Shown one piece after another: positions 1 through 6,098 of a DNA stretch of 8,639 nt. This DNA is from Deltaproteobacteria bacterium (GTDB lineage: Bacteria; Desulfobacterota; Desulfobacteria; C00003060; C00003106), in NCBI GenBank assembly GCA_019314005.1, contig JAFDAE010000082.1, forward strand, positions 1-8,639, read 5' to 3'. Every line of letters begins with the position of its first letter. Position 1 is the stretch's first letter. A program made the translations under genes and the position numbers. The notes under the pieces were generated by a model. That model saw nothing but the letters and a program-made list of their open reading frames with translations, made no database searches and was not told the origin of the DNA.

Positions 1-1
1 C

Positions 2-856
2 GAGGACAGACCGGTACGGGCCGGAGATTTTGTACAGATTGATTATGAAGGACTCAAAGATGGAAAGCCGTTCGACTCGGTCGGAAAGACCGAAAACTTT
101 ATCGCTGAAGTAGGTTCTGAAAAATTATTAAAGGAAGTCAGCGATCAGCTCATTGGTATGACATGCGGTGAAACAAAGACGTTTCCGGTCAAATTTTCAG
201 ATGACTATGTCCCAAAAAATTTGGCTGGAGAGGAAGTCTCCTTTACCGTAACTGTCAAGGAGATCAAAGAGCAGATCCTTCAGGAGATAACTGATGAATT
301 CGCAAAAGATCTCGGACAATTTTCCAGCCTGGAAGAATTAAAGTCAGCTATTCGAGAAGAAATGGAACGCAATTTTAATAACTTTTCTGAACGAGAGCTT
401 TACGAACAGATTATAGAGAAGCTAATTGAAAAGACCGATTTTGAACTGCCGGAGATCTTAGTGGGCCATGAGACGCAAGGTATGGCAAAGGATGCTGAAG
501 CCGCCTTTGGGGGTCAGAATCTTTCGCTACAAGACATGGGGTACACGGAAAAGGCGTTACTGGATAAATACAGGCCTGCTGCGGAAAGAAAGGTGCGAGG
601 CCTCTTGATACTCGATAAAATTATCGAACAAGAAGGATTTAAAATTAATGATGAAATTCTAAATGCCGGTTTTGAGAATCTGTCCAAAAAATTGGGCCAG
701 CCCGTAGAAAGCCTTAAGATGGTATATAATCAAGACAAACAACAGGCTGCCAACCTGGATCAAAAATTTCTCGAAGAACATGCCATTAAATTTATTATCG
801 ATAACAGTACGGTTGAGGAAGTAGAACCGGATTCAAAAAAAGAATCAAACGATTAA
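2..856 (+). CDS. tig: Trigger factor, C-terminal part (5' end outside window)
   Basis: Ribosome-associated chaperone with an FKBP-type peptidyl-prolyl isomerase domain, which shields nascent chains in the cytoplasm. The frame is open from base 2, so the gene runs in from the left. An internal ATG at 158 lies in the middle of the isomerase domain and is not the start. About 284 residues are visible. The family is usually about 430-450 long, so roughly 150 residues, including the N-terminal ribosome-binding domain, are missing. The first ~95 visible residues are the isomerase domain ([20 protein letters not shown], later [12 protein letters not shown]). The rest is the helical C-terminal chaperone domain, from the TDEFAKDLG segment to a charged tail ending KKESND. 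It lies 19 bases before clpP on the same strand, the common tig-clpP-clpX order. Identification is firm; the full length is unknown. Confidence 0.95.
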   Translation, partial: EDRPVRAGDFVQIDYEGLKDGKPFDSVGKTENFIAEVGSEKLLKEVSDQLIGMTCGETKTFPVKFSDDYVPKNLAGEEVSFTVTVKEIKEQILQEITDEFAKDLGQFSSLEELKSAIREEMERNFNNFSERELYEQIIEKLIEKTDFELPEILVGHETQGMAKDAEAAFGGQNLSLQDMGYTEKALLDKYRPAAERKVRGLLILDKIIEQEGFKINDEILNAGFENLSKKLGQPVESLKMVYNQDKQQAANLDQKFLEEHAIKFIIDNSTVEEVEPDSKKESND

Positions 857-875
857 GAAATTAAGGAGAAAATCT

Positions 876-1475
876 ATGCCACTTATTCCTATGGTCATTG
901 AACAAAGTTCGCGAGGCGAGCGTGCTTATGATATCTATTCCAGACTCTTAAAAGACAGAATCATCTTTCTCGGGTCGTCAATAACTGATGAGGTTTCAAA
1001 TGTTTTAATCGCTCAAATGCTCTTTTTGGAATCCGAGGATCCGGATAAGGATATCAATTTCTATATCAATTCCCCAGGAGGTGTAGTCTCTGCCGGACTT
1101 GCCATTTATGACACAATGCAGTATATTAAACCTATGGTCTCTACCCTATGCATGGGGCAGGCTGCCAGCATGGGAGCCCTTCTCTTGGCGGCCGGCGCAA
1201 AGGAGAAACGATTTGCGCTTCCTCATTCAAGGATATTGATCCACCAACCCTTAGGGGGATTTCAGGGGCAGGCATCTGATATCGAAATCCAAACAAGGGA
1301 AATACTACGATTACGGGAGACCTTGAACAAGATTCTGGCCAAGCATACAAATAAAAATATACAACAGATCCAGCAAGATACCGATAGAGACTATTATATG
1401 GGTGGAGATGAAGCTCTGCAATATGGTATAGTAGATCATATAATTACAGATAGAGAAACGGAGCAGAAAGAGTAA
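876..1475 (+). CDS. clpP: ATP-dependent Clp protease proteolytic subunit ClpP
   Basis: Serine peptidase that forms the tetradecameric degradation chamber of the Clp protease and is fed by AAA+ unfoldases such as the ClpX encoded next to it. The 199 residues match the normal family length. The catalytic triad is visible: Ser98 in GQAASMGA, His123 in LIHQPLGG and Asp172 in TDRDYYM. The oxyanion-loop segment INSPGGVV (about 64-71) is also present. The start [10 protein letters not shown] is typical of the mature enzyme with little or no propeptide, and AAGGAG at 863-868 is well placed before the ATG. It sits 19 bases after tig and 25 bases before clpX, so it is probably co-transcribed with both. 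No defects are seen. Confidence 0.98.
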   Translation: MPLIPMVIEQSSRGERAYDIYSRLLKDRIIFLGSSITDEVSNVLIAQMLFLESEDPDKDINFYINSPGGVVSAGLAIYDTMQYIKPMVSTLCMGQAASMGALLLAAGAKEKRFALPHSRILIHQPLGGFQGQASDIEIQTREILRLRETLNKILAKHTNKNIQQIQQDTDRDYYMGGDEALQYGIVDHIITDRETEQKE

Positions 1476-1500
1476 CCCAACAGTTTGGGGAGGATACACC

Positions 1501-2760
1501 ATGCCAAAACGCGGTGAGATAAGCACAAGCGACCTTTTATGTTCTTTTTGTGGAAAAGGGCAGGACGAAGTAAAAAAATTAATCGCCGGGCCCGCGGTAT
1601 ATATTTGTGATGAATGCATTGAGCTGTGTAATGAAATTATCCAGGAAGAATATGGTAAAACAAAGGGGACTTCGGCACAGACAGTTATCCCTAAGCCCTC
1701 TGAAATAAAGGCGATTCTGGATGAATATGTCATAGAACAGGAACAGGCGAAGAAGATATTGGCAGTTGCTGTTTACAATCACTATAAACGGGTTGACGGC
1801 AATGTGTCCATGGATGATGTGGAGATTGAAAAAAGCAATGTCCTGCTTATCGGGCCGACCGGTTCGGGAAAGACTCTTTTGGCACAAACCTTAGCACGGA
1901 TACTGAATGTGCCGTTTACTATTGCAGATGCCACTACCCTGACAGAGGCAGGATATGTGGGAGAAGATGTTGAAAACATTATCGCCAGCTTACTTCAAAA
2001 CTGTGATTATGATGTAGAACGTGCAAGTCGAGGAATTGTGTACATTGATGAAATAGACAAGATCGCCAGAAAATCAGACAATCCTTCAATCACAAGGGAT
2101 GTCTCAGGCGAAGGTGTGCAACAGGCCTTATTAAAAATTATTGAGGGCACCGTGGCGAGCGTTCCACCAAAGGGAGGACGAAAGCATCCGCAACAAGATT
2201 TTATCAAGACCGACACTTCTAATATACTATTTATCTGCGGTGGAACATTCAATGGCTTGGAACGAATTATTCAAGCCCGTACAGGAACGAAAACGATTGG
2301 ATTCGGAGCTGAAATAATCAAGCTCGAAAAAGAAAATATAGGTGAAACCCTGAAGATGGTTCAACCGGAAGATCTTATCAAGTTCGGTCTGATTCCGGAA
2401 TTCATTGGAAGACTCCCTGTTTCTGCGACCTTAGGCGAACTAAATAAAAATGCGCTTATTAAGATCCTTACCCAACCAAAGAATGCGCTGGCAAAACAGT
2501 TTCAAAAACTCTTTGAATTTGAAGGCGTAAACCTTCGATTTACTGATAGCGCTCTCACTGCTATCGCTGAAGCAGCCCTCACAAGAAAGACCGGGGCCCG
2601 TGCCTTGAGGGCCATAATGGAAGAGACCATGCTTGATATAATGTATCAACTCCCTTCTATCGAAGGGGTTACTGAATGTGTAATAAGTGAAGAGGTGATT
2701 GTAAATCAAGAAGATCCTATTCTCCTGTTTGAAAACGAACAGAGCAAAAAGCAAGCATAA
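1501..2760 (+). CDS. clpX: Clp protease ATP-binding subunit ClpX
   Basis: Hexameric AAA+ unfoldase that recognises tagged substrates, unfolds them with ATP and threads them into ClpP. The 419 residues are the usual length. The N-terminal zinc-binding domain has Cys14, Cys17, Cys36 and Cys39. Walker A is GPTGSGKT (118-125), pore loop 1 is GYVGE (151-155) and Walker B is VYIDEID (180-186). The RKH substrate loop is at 227-229, and the ClpP-docking IGF loop at 266-268 is intact, so the product should pair with the adjacent Clp[13 protein letters not shown] (296-307) carries the arginine finger, and sensor 2 is GARALR (365-370). A strong ribosome binding site, GGGGAGGA (1487-1494), precedes the ATG. 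All functional motifs are conserved. Confidence 0.98.
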   Translation: MPKRGEISTSDLLCSFCGKGQDEVKKLIAGPAVYICDECIELCNEIIQEEYGKTKGTSAQTVIPKPSEIKAILDEYVIEQEQAKKILAVAVYNHYKRVDGNVSMDDVEIEKSNVLLIGPTGSGKTLLAQTLARILNVPFTIADATTLTEAGYVGEDVENIIASLLQNCDYDVERASRGIVYIDEIDKIARKSDNPSITRDVSGEGVQQALLKIIEGTVASVPPKGGRKHPQQDFIKTDTSNILFICGGTFNGLERIIQARTGTKTIGFGAEIIKLEKENIGETLKMVQPEDLIKFGLIPEFIGRLPVSATLGELNKNALIKILTQPKNALAKQFQKLFEFEGVNLRFTDSALTAIAEAALTRKTGARALRAIMEETMLDIMYQLPSIEGVTECVISEEVIVNQEDPILLFENEQSKKQA

Positions 2761-2765
2761 TACAT

Positions 2766-2801
2766 AAAGTTTGAAGTGACTAAAAACTTTAAACTTCACA
2801 C
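2766..2801 (+). promoter_or_regulatory. Intercistronic inverted repeats next to the lon ribosome binding site
   Basis: The 52-base clpX-lon gap holds two overlapping inverted repeats. One is AAAGTTT (2766-2772) with AAACTTT (2784-2790). The other is GTTTGAAGT (2769-2777) with ACTTCACAC (2793-2801), 8 of 9 positions paired. They share bases, so only one can form at a time. The second ends directly before the lon Shine-Dalgarno AAGGA (2802-2806). No run of T follows either, so they are not standard terminators. A role in lon translation or mRNA processing is only inferred. Confidence 0.35.
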
Positions 2802-2812
2802 AAGGAAACACT

Positions 2813-5272
2813 ATGTTTAATATAAAAAAATTAAAAAAACCTGGTGAACATTCAGCGCCGCCCATACTTATTCCGCTTCTTCCACTACGGGATATTGTAG
2901 TCTTGCCCCATATGGTAGCGCCACTCTTTGTGGGAAGAACTAAGTCTATCAATGCATTGTCAAATGCTCTGGACCAACACAATAAAAGCATTTTTTTGGC
3001 CACTCAAAAAGATGCCTCCATAGATTCTCCATCTGAAAAAGATATATACCGTACAGGTACTATTGGAACAGTACTCCAACTCTTAAAACTCCCTGACGGC
3101 ACGGTAAAAGCTCTTATAGAAGGAAAAAAACGGGCACGTATCAGACGTTTTGACCAAGATGACCCGCACTTTTTGGTTGAAGTCGAAGAAATAATCGAGT
3201 CTCATGTACATACCCCGGAAGTCGAAGCCCTCGGCAGGAACATTATAACCGCATTCTTCAATTACTCAAAAATAAATAAAGATATTTCCAGCGACTTAGC
3301 CAACACGATAGCTTCCATCAGCAGTCCTTCACGACTGGCGGATACCGTGACATCTCATTTTTCCTTCAAAATTAAAGACAAGCAGCGGTTATTGGAAGCA
3401 GCACAACTTTCCAAGAGGCTCTCCCTCCTCTATGAACTCATGCAGTCTGAAATTGAAGTACTCGCCATAGAGAACCGCATCAAAGGACGAGTCAAAAAGC
3501 AGATGGAAAAGATGCAGAAAAATTACTATCTGAACGAGCAGATGCGGGCCATTAAAAAGGAAATGGGAGATGCTGACGATCAGCAAAGTGAGTTGCAAGA
3601 GCTTGAAAAACGCATAAAGCGCAAGAGGTTGTCAAAAGAAGCCAATGCCAAGGTACAGCAGGAGTTTAAAAAACTGAAGATGATGTCTCCGATGTCGGCA
3701 GAGGCCTCGGTTGTGAGAAATTACATTGACTGGATTATTGAACTTCCATGGTTTGACAGGACCAAGGTTCAAACCAACATTGAAAAGGCCGAGGAAATCC
3801 TAAACAATGACCACTATGGCCTTGAAAAACCAAAGGAACGAATTCTTGAATACCTGGCGGTGCAAGCCCTGGTAAAAAAGATTCGTGGCCCTCTTCTCTG
3901 TCTCGTTGGCCCCCCAGGGGTTGGCAAGACGTCGTTGGCCAGATCTGTGGCACGGGCCACGAATCGAAAATTTATTCGACTTTCTCTGGGAGGTGTCCGG
4001 GATGAAGCCGAGATTCGTGGCCATAGACGAACCTACATTGGCGCGCTACCGGGTAAGATCATACAATCTCTCAAGAAAGCAAAGGCAAATAATCCTGTCT
4101 TCTGCCTGGACGAAGTAGACAAAATGAGTACTGATTTCCGAGGGGATCCCTCTGCCGCGCTTCTTGAGGTCCTCGATCCGGAGCAAAATTTTGCATTTAG
4201 CGATCACTACTTAGATGTGGACTATGACCTTTCCGAGATCCTGTTTATCACTACAGCCAACACGCTCCCCAACATCCCGGCGCCCCTGCAAGATCGGATG
4301 GAAATCATACGGCTTCCAGGTTATACGGAACAAGAAAAGCTACAGATAGCAAAAGGCTTTTTGATAGGCAAACAGATAAAGATGAATGGCTTGAATGATA
4401 ATAATCTACATTTTTCAGACAATGCTATTTTGACTATCATTCGTGAATATACCAGGGAGGCGGGGGTACGTAATCTGGAACGCGAGATAGCTTCGATCTG
4501 TCGCAAGGTGGCTCGTAAGGTTGCCAAAGAAAAAGACACAAGTCTTCGGTTGTCCGAACAGTCTGCAAAAAAATATCTCGGGATTCCTCGCTATAGATAT
4601 GGCCAGATCGAAGAAACAGACGAGATAGGACTTGCCACCGGTCTTGCCTGGACAGAGGTCGGAGGAGAGATCCTGTCTATAGAAACAATCATAATGCCGG
4701 GAAAAGGCAAACTTGATGTGACCGGGAAATTGGGAGACGTAATGCAGGAATCAACCCGTGCGGCTCTGAGCTATGCGCGTTCGCATGCCACACGTCTCGG
4801 TATTAGCCCGGATTTTTACCAGAACATAGACATACATATACATGTTCCAGAAGGCGCTATCCCAAAAGACGGGCCTTCGGCCGGCATTGCAATGCTTAGT
4901 TCTATTGTATCGGCCCTCATTAAAAAACCGGTCTATCGAAACGTTGCAATGACCGGTGAGATCACGCTTCGAGGCCGAGTGCTCCCTATCGGCGGGTTGA
5001 AAGAAAAGATCCTTGCGGCACATCGCGGCAGAATAAACAAAGTGATTATACCTGCAGATAACAAGAAAGACCTCGCTGATATTCCTGCCACAATTCTGAA
5101 GCAGGTAGAGATAATTTTAGTCGATCGTGTAGACGAAGTTTTGTCCCATGCACTTAAACTGGAGGAGGGTGATTCTCTCTTTAAAGAAACAGGGGAGAAC
5201 TTGCCTACACTTCTGCCGGAAGTCAGCAAGGACATAGAATCAGACACTAAGCATGACAGTATCATAAATTAG
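2813..5272 (+). CDS. lon: ATP-dependent protease La (LonA type)
   Basis: Cytoplasmic AAA+ serine protease that degrades misfolded and regulatory proteins; unfoldase and peptidase are in one chain. The 819 residues fit the LonA family. An N-terminal substrate-binding domain starts near ILIPLLPLRDIVVLPHM (about 18-34) and leads into a coiled-coil helical region (about 215-285). Walker A is GPPGVGKT (366-373), Walker B is CLDEVDK (431-437), and the arginine finger is Arg495 in PLQDRMEII. The protease domain (about 600-775) has the catalytic Ser689 in PKDGPSAG and Lys732 in GGLKEK. A roughly 40-residue charged tail follows. The start is supported by AAGGA (2802-2806). It closes the tig-clpP-clpX cluster, with a Rho-independent terminator about 215 bases downstream, beyond an apparent inserted element. 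No clear heat-shock promoter was recognised in the short gap before it. Confidence 0.97.
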   Translation: MFNIKKLKKPGEHSAPPILIPLLPLRDIVVLPHMVAPLFVGRTKSINALSNALDQHNKSIFLATQKDASIDSPSEKDIYRTGTIGTVLQLLKLPDGTVKALIEGKKRARIRRFDQDDPHFLVEVEEIIESHVHTPEVEALGRNIITAFFNYSKINKDISSDLANTIASISSPSRLADTVTSHFSFKIKDKQRLLEAAQLSKRLSLLYELMQSEIEVLAIENRIKGRVKKQMEKMQKNYYLNEQMRAIKKEMGDADDQQSELQELEKRIKRKRLSKEANAKVQQEFKKLKMMSPMSAEASVVRNYIDWIIELPWFDRTKVQTNIEKAEEILNNDHYGLEKPKERILEYLAVQALVKKIRGPLLCLVGPPGVGKTSLARSVARATNRKFIRLSLGGVRDEAEIRGHRRTYIGALPGKIIQSLKKAKANNPVFCLDEVDKMSTDFRGDPSAALLEVLDPEQNFAFSDHYLDVDYDLSEILFITTANTLPNIPAPLQDRMEIIRLPGYTEQEKLQIAKGFLIGKQIKMNGLNDNNLHFSDNAILTIIREYTREAGVRNLEREIASICRKVARKVAKEKDTSLRLSEQSAKKYLGIPRYRYGQIEETDEIGLATGLAWTEVGGEILSIETIIMPGKGKLDVTGKLGDVMQESTRAALSYARSHATRLGISPDFYQNIDIHIHVPEGAIPKDGPSAGIAMLSSIVSALIKKPVYRNVAMTGEITLRGRVLPIGGLKEKILAAHRGRINKVIIPADNKKDLADIPATILKQVEIILVDRVDEVLSHALKLEEGDSLFKETGENLPTLLPEVSKDIESDTKHDSIIN

Positions 5273-5353
5273 TGCGATCAGCGTTAAGAAGTTCAAAGAG
5301 AGCTTTGCACAACTGCCATTTCCCCGTGATGCGGCGGCAGGCTTCAAATTTTG

Positions 5354-5433
5354 GCACGGAGTGAAGCGTCAGCGCTATCCTCAAAATACCCAATGTATTC
5401 CTCCGGTTGCACGAAGTGAAGCGTCAGCGCTAT
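5354..5433. repeat. Two direct copies of a 25-bp repeat
   Basis: Copy 1 (5354-5378) and copy 2 (5409-5433) differ at one base only, G at 5359 against A at 5414. Both end in the shared core GTGAAGCGTCAGCGCTAT. The copies are 55 bases apart, start to start. Each contains the small hairpin AGCG-TCAG-CGCT. They lie inside the 187-bp element. Two copies with a non-repeat spacer are too few to call an array, and the function is unknown. Confidence 0.75.
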
Positions 5434-5434
5434 A

Positions 5435-5452
5435 TTCTTGCCTTTCTTGCCT
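5435..5452. repeat. Tandem 9-bp duplication
   Basis: TTCTTGCCT occurs twice back to back (5435-5443 and 5444-5452), near the right end of the 187-bp element. It is most simply a replication-slippage duplication and could serve as a marker that varies between copies of the element. Confidence 0.6.
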
Positions 5453-5486
5453 GACGAAAAAATGTCGCGTTGTGCAAAGCTCTCAC

Positions 5487-5521
5487 AGGCACAAGGTTTT
5501 TCGGCTTTGTGCCTTTTCTTT
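5487..5521 (+). terminator. Rho-independent terminator of the lon operon
   Basis: AGGCACAAGG (5487-5496) pairs with CTTTGTGCCT (5505-5514), giving a 10-bp stem with one G-U pair and an 8-base loop. It is followed by the T-rich run TTTTCTTT (5514-5521). There is no T-run on the opposite strand, so it acts on plus-strand transcripts and most likely ends the tig-clpP-clpX-lon message. It begins two bases after the right end of the 187-bp element and ends immediately before the direct repeat that flanks the second element. Confidence 0.85.
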
Positions 5522-5647
5522 GGAAATTCAGTAAGTACTCAGGGTTAAAACGGTTCAAGGTTCAGGGGTTCACGGTTCAAGGTTAAGGCGAACAACCGTG
5601 AACCCTGAACCTTGAACCTTGACAAACCTGAGCAGTTAGGAAATTCA
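5522..5647. mobile_element. Near-palindromic MITE-like element (5531-5638) with flanking 9-bp direct repeats
   Basis: The perfect direct repeat GGAAATTCA at 5522-5530 and 5639-5647 looks like a target-site duplication. Between its copies the two halves mirror each other. Outer ends TAAGTACTCAGG (5532-5543) and CCTGAGCAGTTA (5627-5638) match at 10 of 12 positions inverted. Inner arms 5552-5577 and 5594-5618 are perfectly complementary apart from one extra G, around a 16-base loop (5578-5593). The left arm is built from degenerate 7-8 base units of GGTTCA plus one or two bases. No coding capacity is seen. The left end reads GTAA, as in IS66-family ends, and the duplication could equally be read as 8 bp, that family's usual size, with the element ending at 5639. 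This family link is a tentative inference. Confidence 0.75.
5619..5624 (+). promoter_or_regulatory. Consensus -35-like hexamer TTGACA upstream of ndk
   Basis: A perfect TTGACA lies inside the right end of the palindromic element, 57 bases before the ndk start codon. No good -10 hexamer follows at 16-18 bases (AATTCA at 17). AATAAT at 5657-5662 resembles a -10 but is too far from this hexamer and almost touches the ndk ribosome binding site. The promoter is therefore unproven, but ndk needs one here because the lon terminator lies upstream. Confidence 0.2.
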
Positions 5648-5681
5648 TAGGACACGAATAATTATTACGGAGGTTCAGACA

Positions 5682-6098
5682 ATGGAAAGGACTTTATCAA
5701 TTATCAAACCCGACGCGGTGGCAAACAGTCATATAGGGAATATAATCAAAAAATTTGAATCAAACGGACTCAAAATCGTAGCGCTGAAGATGATCTCTAT
5801 GACCAAAAAGGAGGCTCAAGGATTTTACGCGGTACACAAGGACCGCCCATTTTTTGACAGCCTTACCGATTTTATGTCATCAGGACCTGCCATACCAATG
5901 ATCCTGGAAGGTGAAAATGCTATCGCAAAAAACCGTGAGCTTATGGGGGCGACCGACCCAAAAGAAGCTGCCGATGGAACCATTCGCCGGGATTTTGCCA
6001 TTGATAAAGAGAAAAACGCTGTGCACGGTTCAGATTCGCCGGAAAGTGCCGCATTCGAAATCGGATATTTTTTCAGCGGGTTAGAAATTATGAATTAA
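5682..6098 (+). CDS. ndk: Nucleoside diphosphate kinase
   Basis: Transfers the gamma phosphate from ATP to nucleoside diphosphates through a phospho-histidine intermediate, balancing cytoplasmic NTP and dNTP pools. The 138 residues are the normal bacterial length. The N-terminal [12 protein letters not shown] has the conserved Lys9. The signature [12 protein letters not shown] contains the catalytic His115, preceded by the nucleotide-site segment TIRRDFA (100-106). The ATG is supported by GGAGG at 5669-5673. The gene lies beyond the lon terminator and the palindromic element, so it is probably transcribed from its own promoter. Its stop codon overlaps that of the convergent chemoreceptor gene, with no terminator between them. 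The protein shows no anomalies. Confidence 0.97.
   Translation: MERTLSIIKPDAVANSHIGNIIKKFESNGLKIVALKMISMTKKEAQGFYAVHKDRPFFDSLTDFMSSGPAIPMILEGENAIAKNRELMGATDPKEAADGTIRRDFAIDKEKNAVHGSDSPESAAFEIGYFFSGLEIMN

Larger units (their letters stand above)
5298..5484. mobile_element. MITE-like element, 187 bp, perfect 16-bp terminal inverted repeats
   Basis: GAGAGCTTTGCACAAC at 5298-5313 is repeated exactly in inverse orientation as GTTGTGCAAAGCTCTC at 5469-5484, enclosing 155 bases with no convincing coding frame. Short non-coding DNA bounded by long perfect terminal repeats is the hallmark of a miniature inverted-repeat transposable element. The ends loosely recall those of some IS5-type insertion sequences, but I cannot assign a family. 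No target duplication is apparent: the flanks are caaa on the left and acag on the right. Removing the element would place the lon terminator about 28 bases after the lon stop codon, a normal distance, which supports insertion. An alternative is a long-range stem of a structured RNA or dispersed repeat family. Confidence 0.6.

Noticed and set aside
158..856. A gene starting at ATG 158
   Set aside because: The same frame is open to the left edge and encodes the trigger factor isomerase domain upstream of this methionine, so it is internal.
2440..3003. A 187-codon open frame on the minus strand across the clpX-lon junction
   Set aside because: It is antisense to two firmly identified genes, has no recognisable domain and no sensible ribosome binding site. 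It is a shadow of the coding strand.
5354..5433. CRISPR array
   Set aside because: There are only two repeat copies with a 30-base gap, no further units, no cas genes nearby, and the pair sits inside an inverted-repeat element.
5552..5618. Second Rho-independent terminator
   Set aside because: The arms are far longer than a terminator stem, no T-run follows on either strand, and the flanking direct repeat points to an inserted element.
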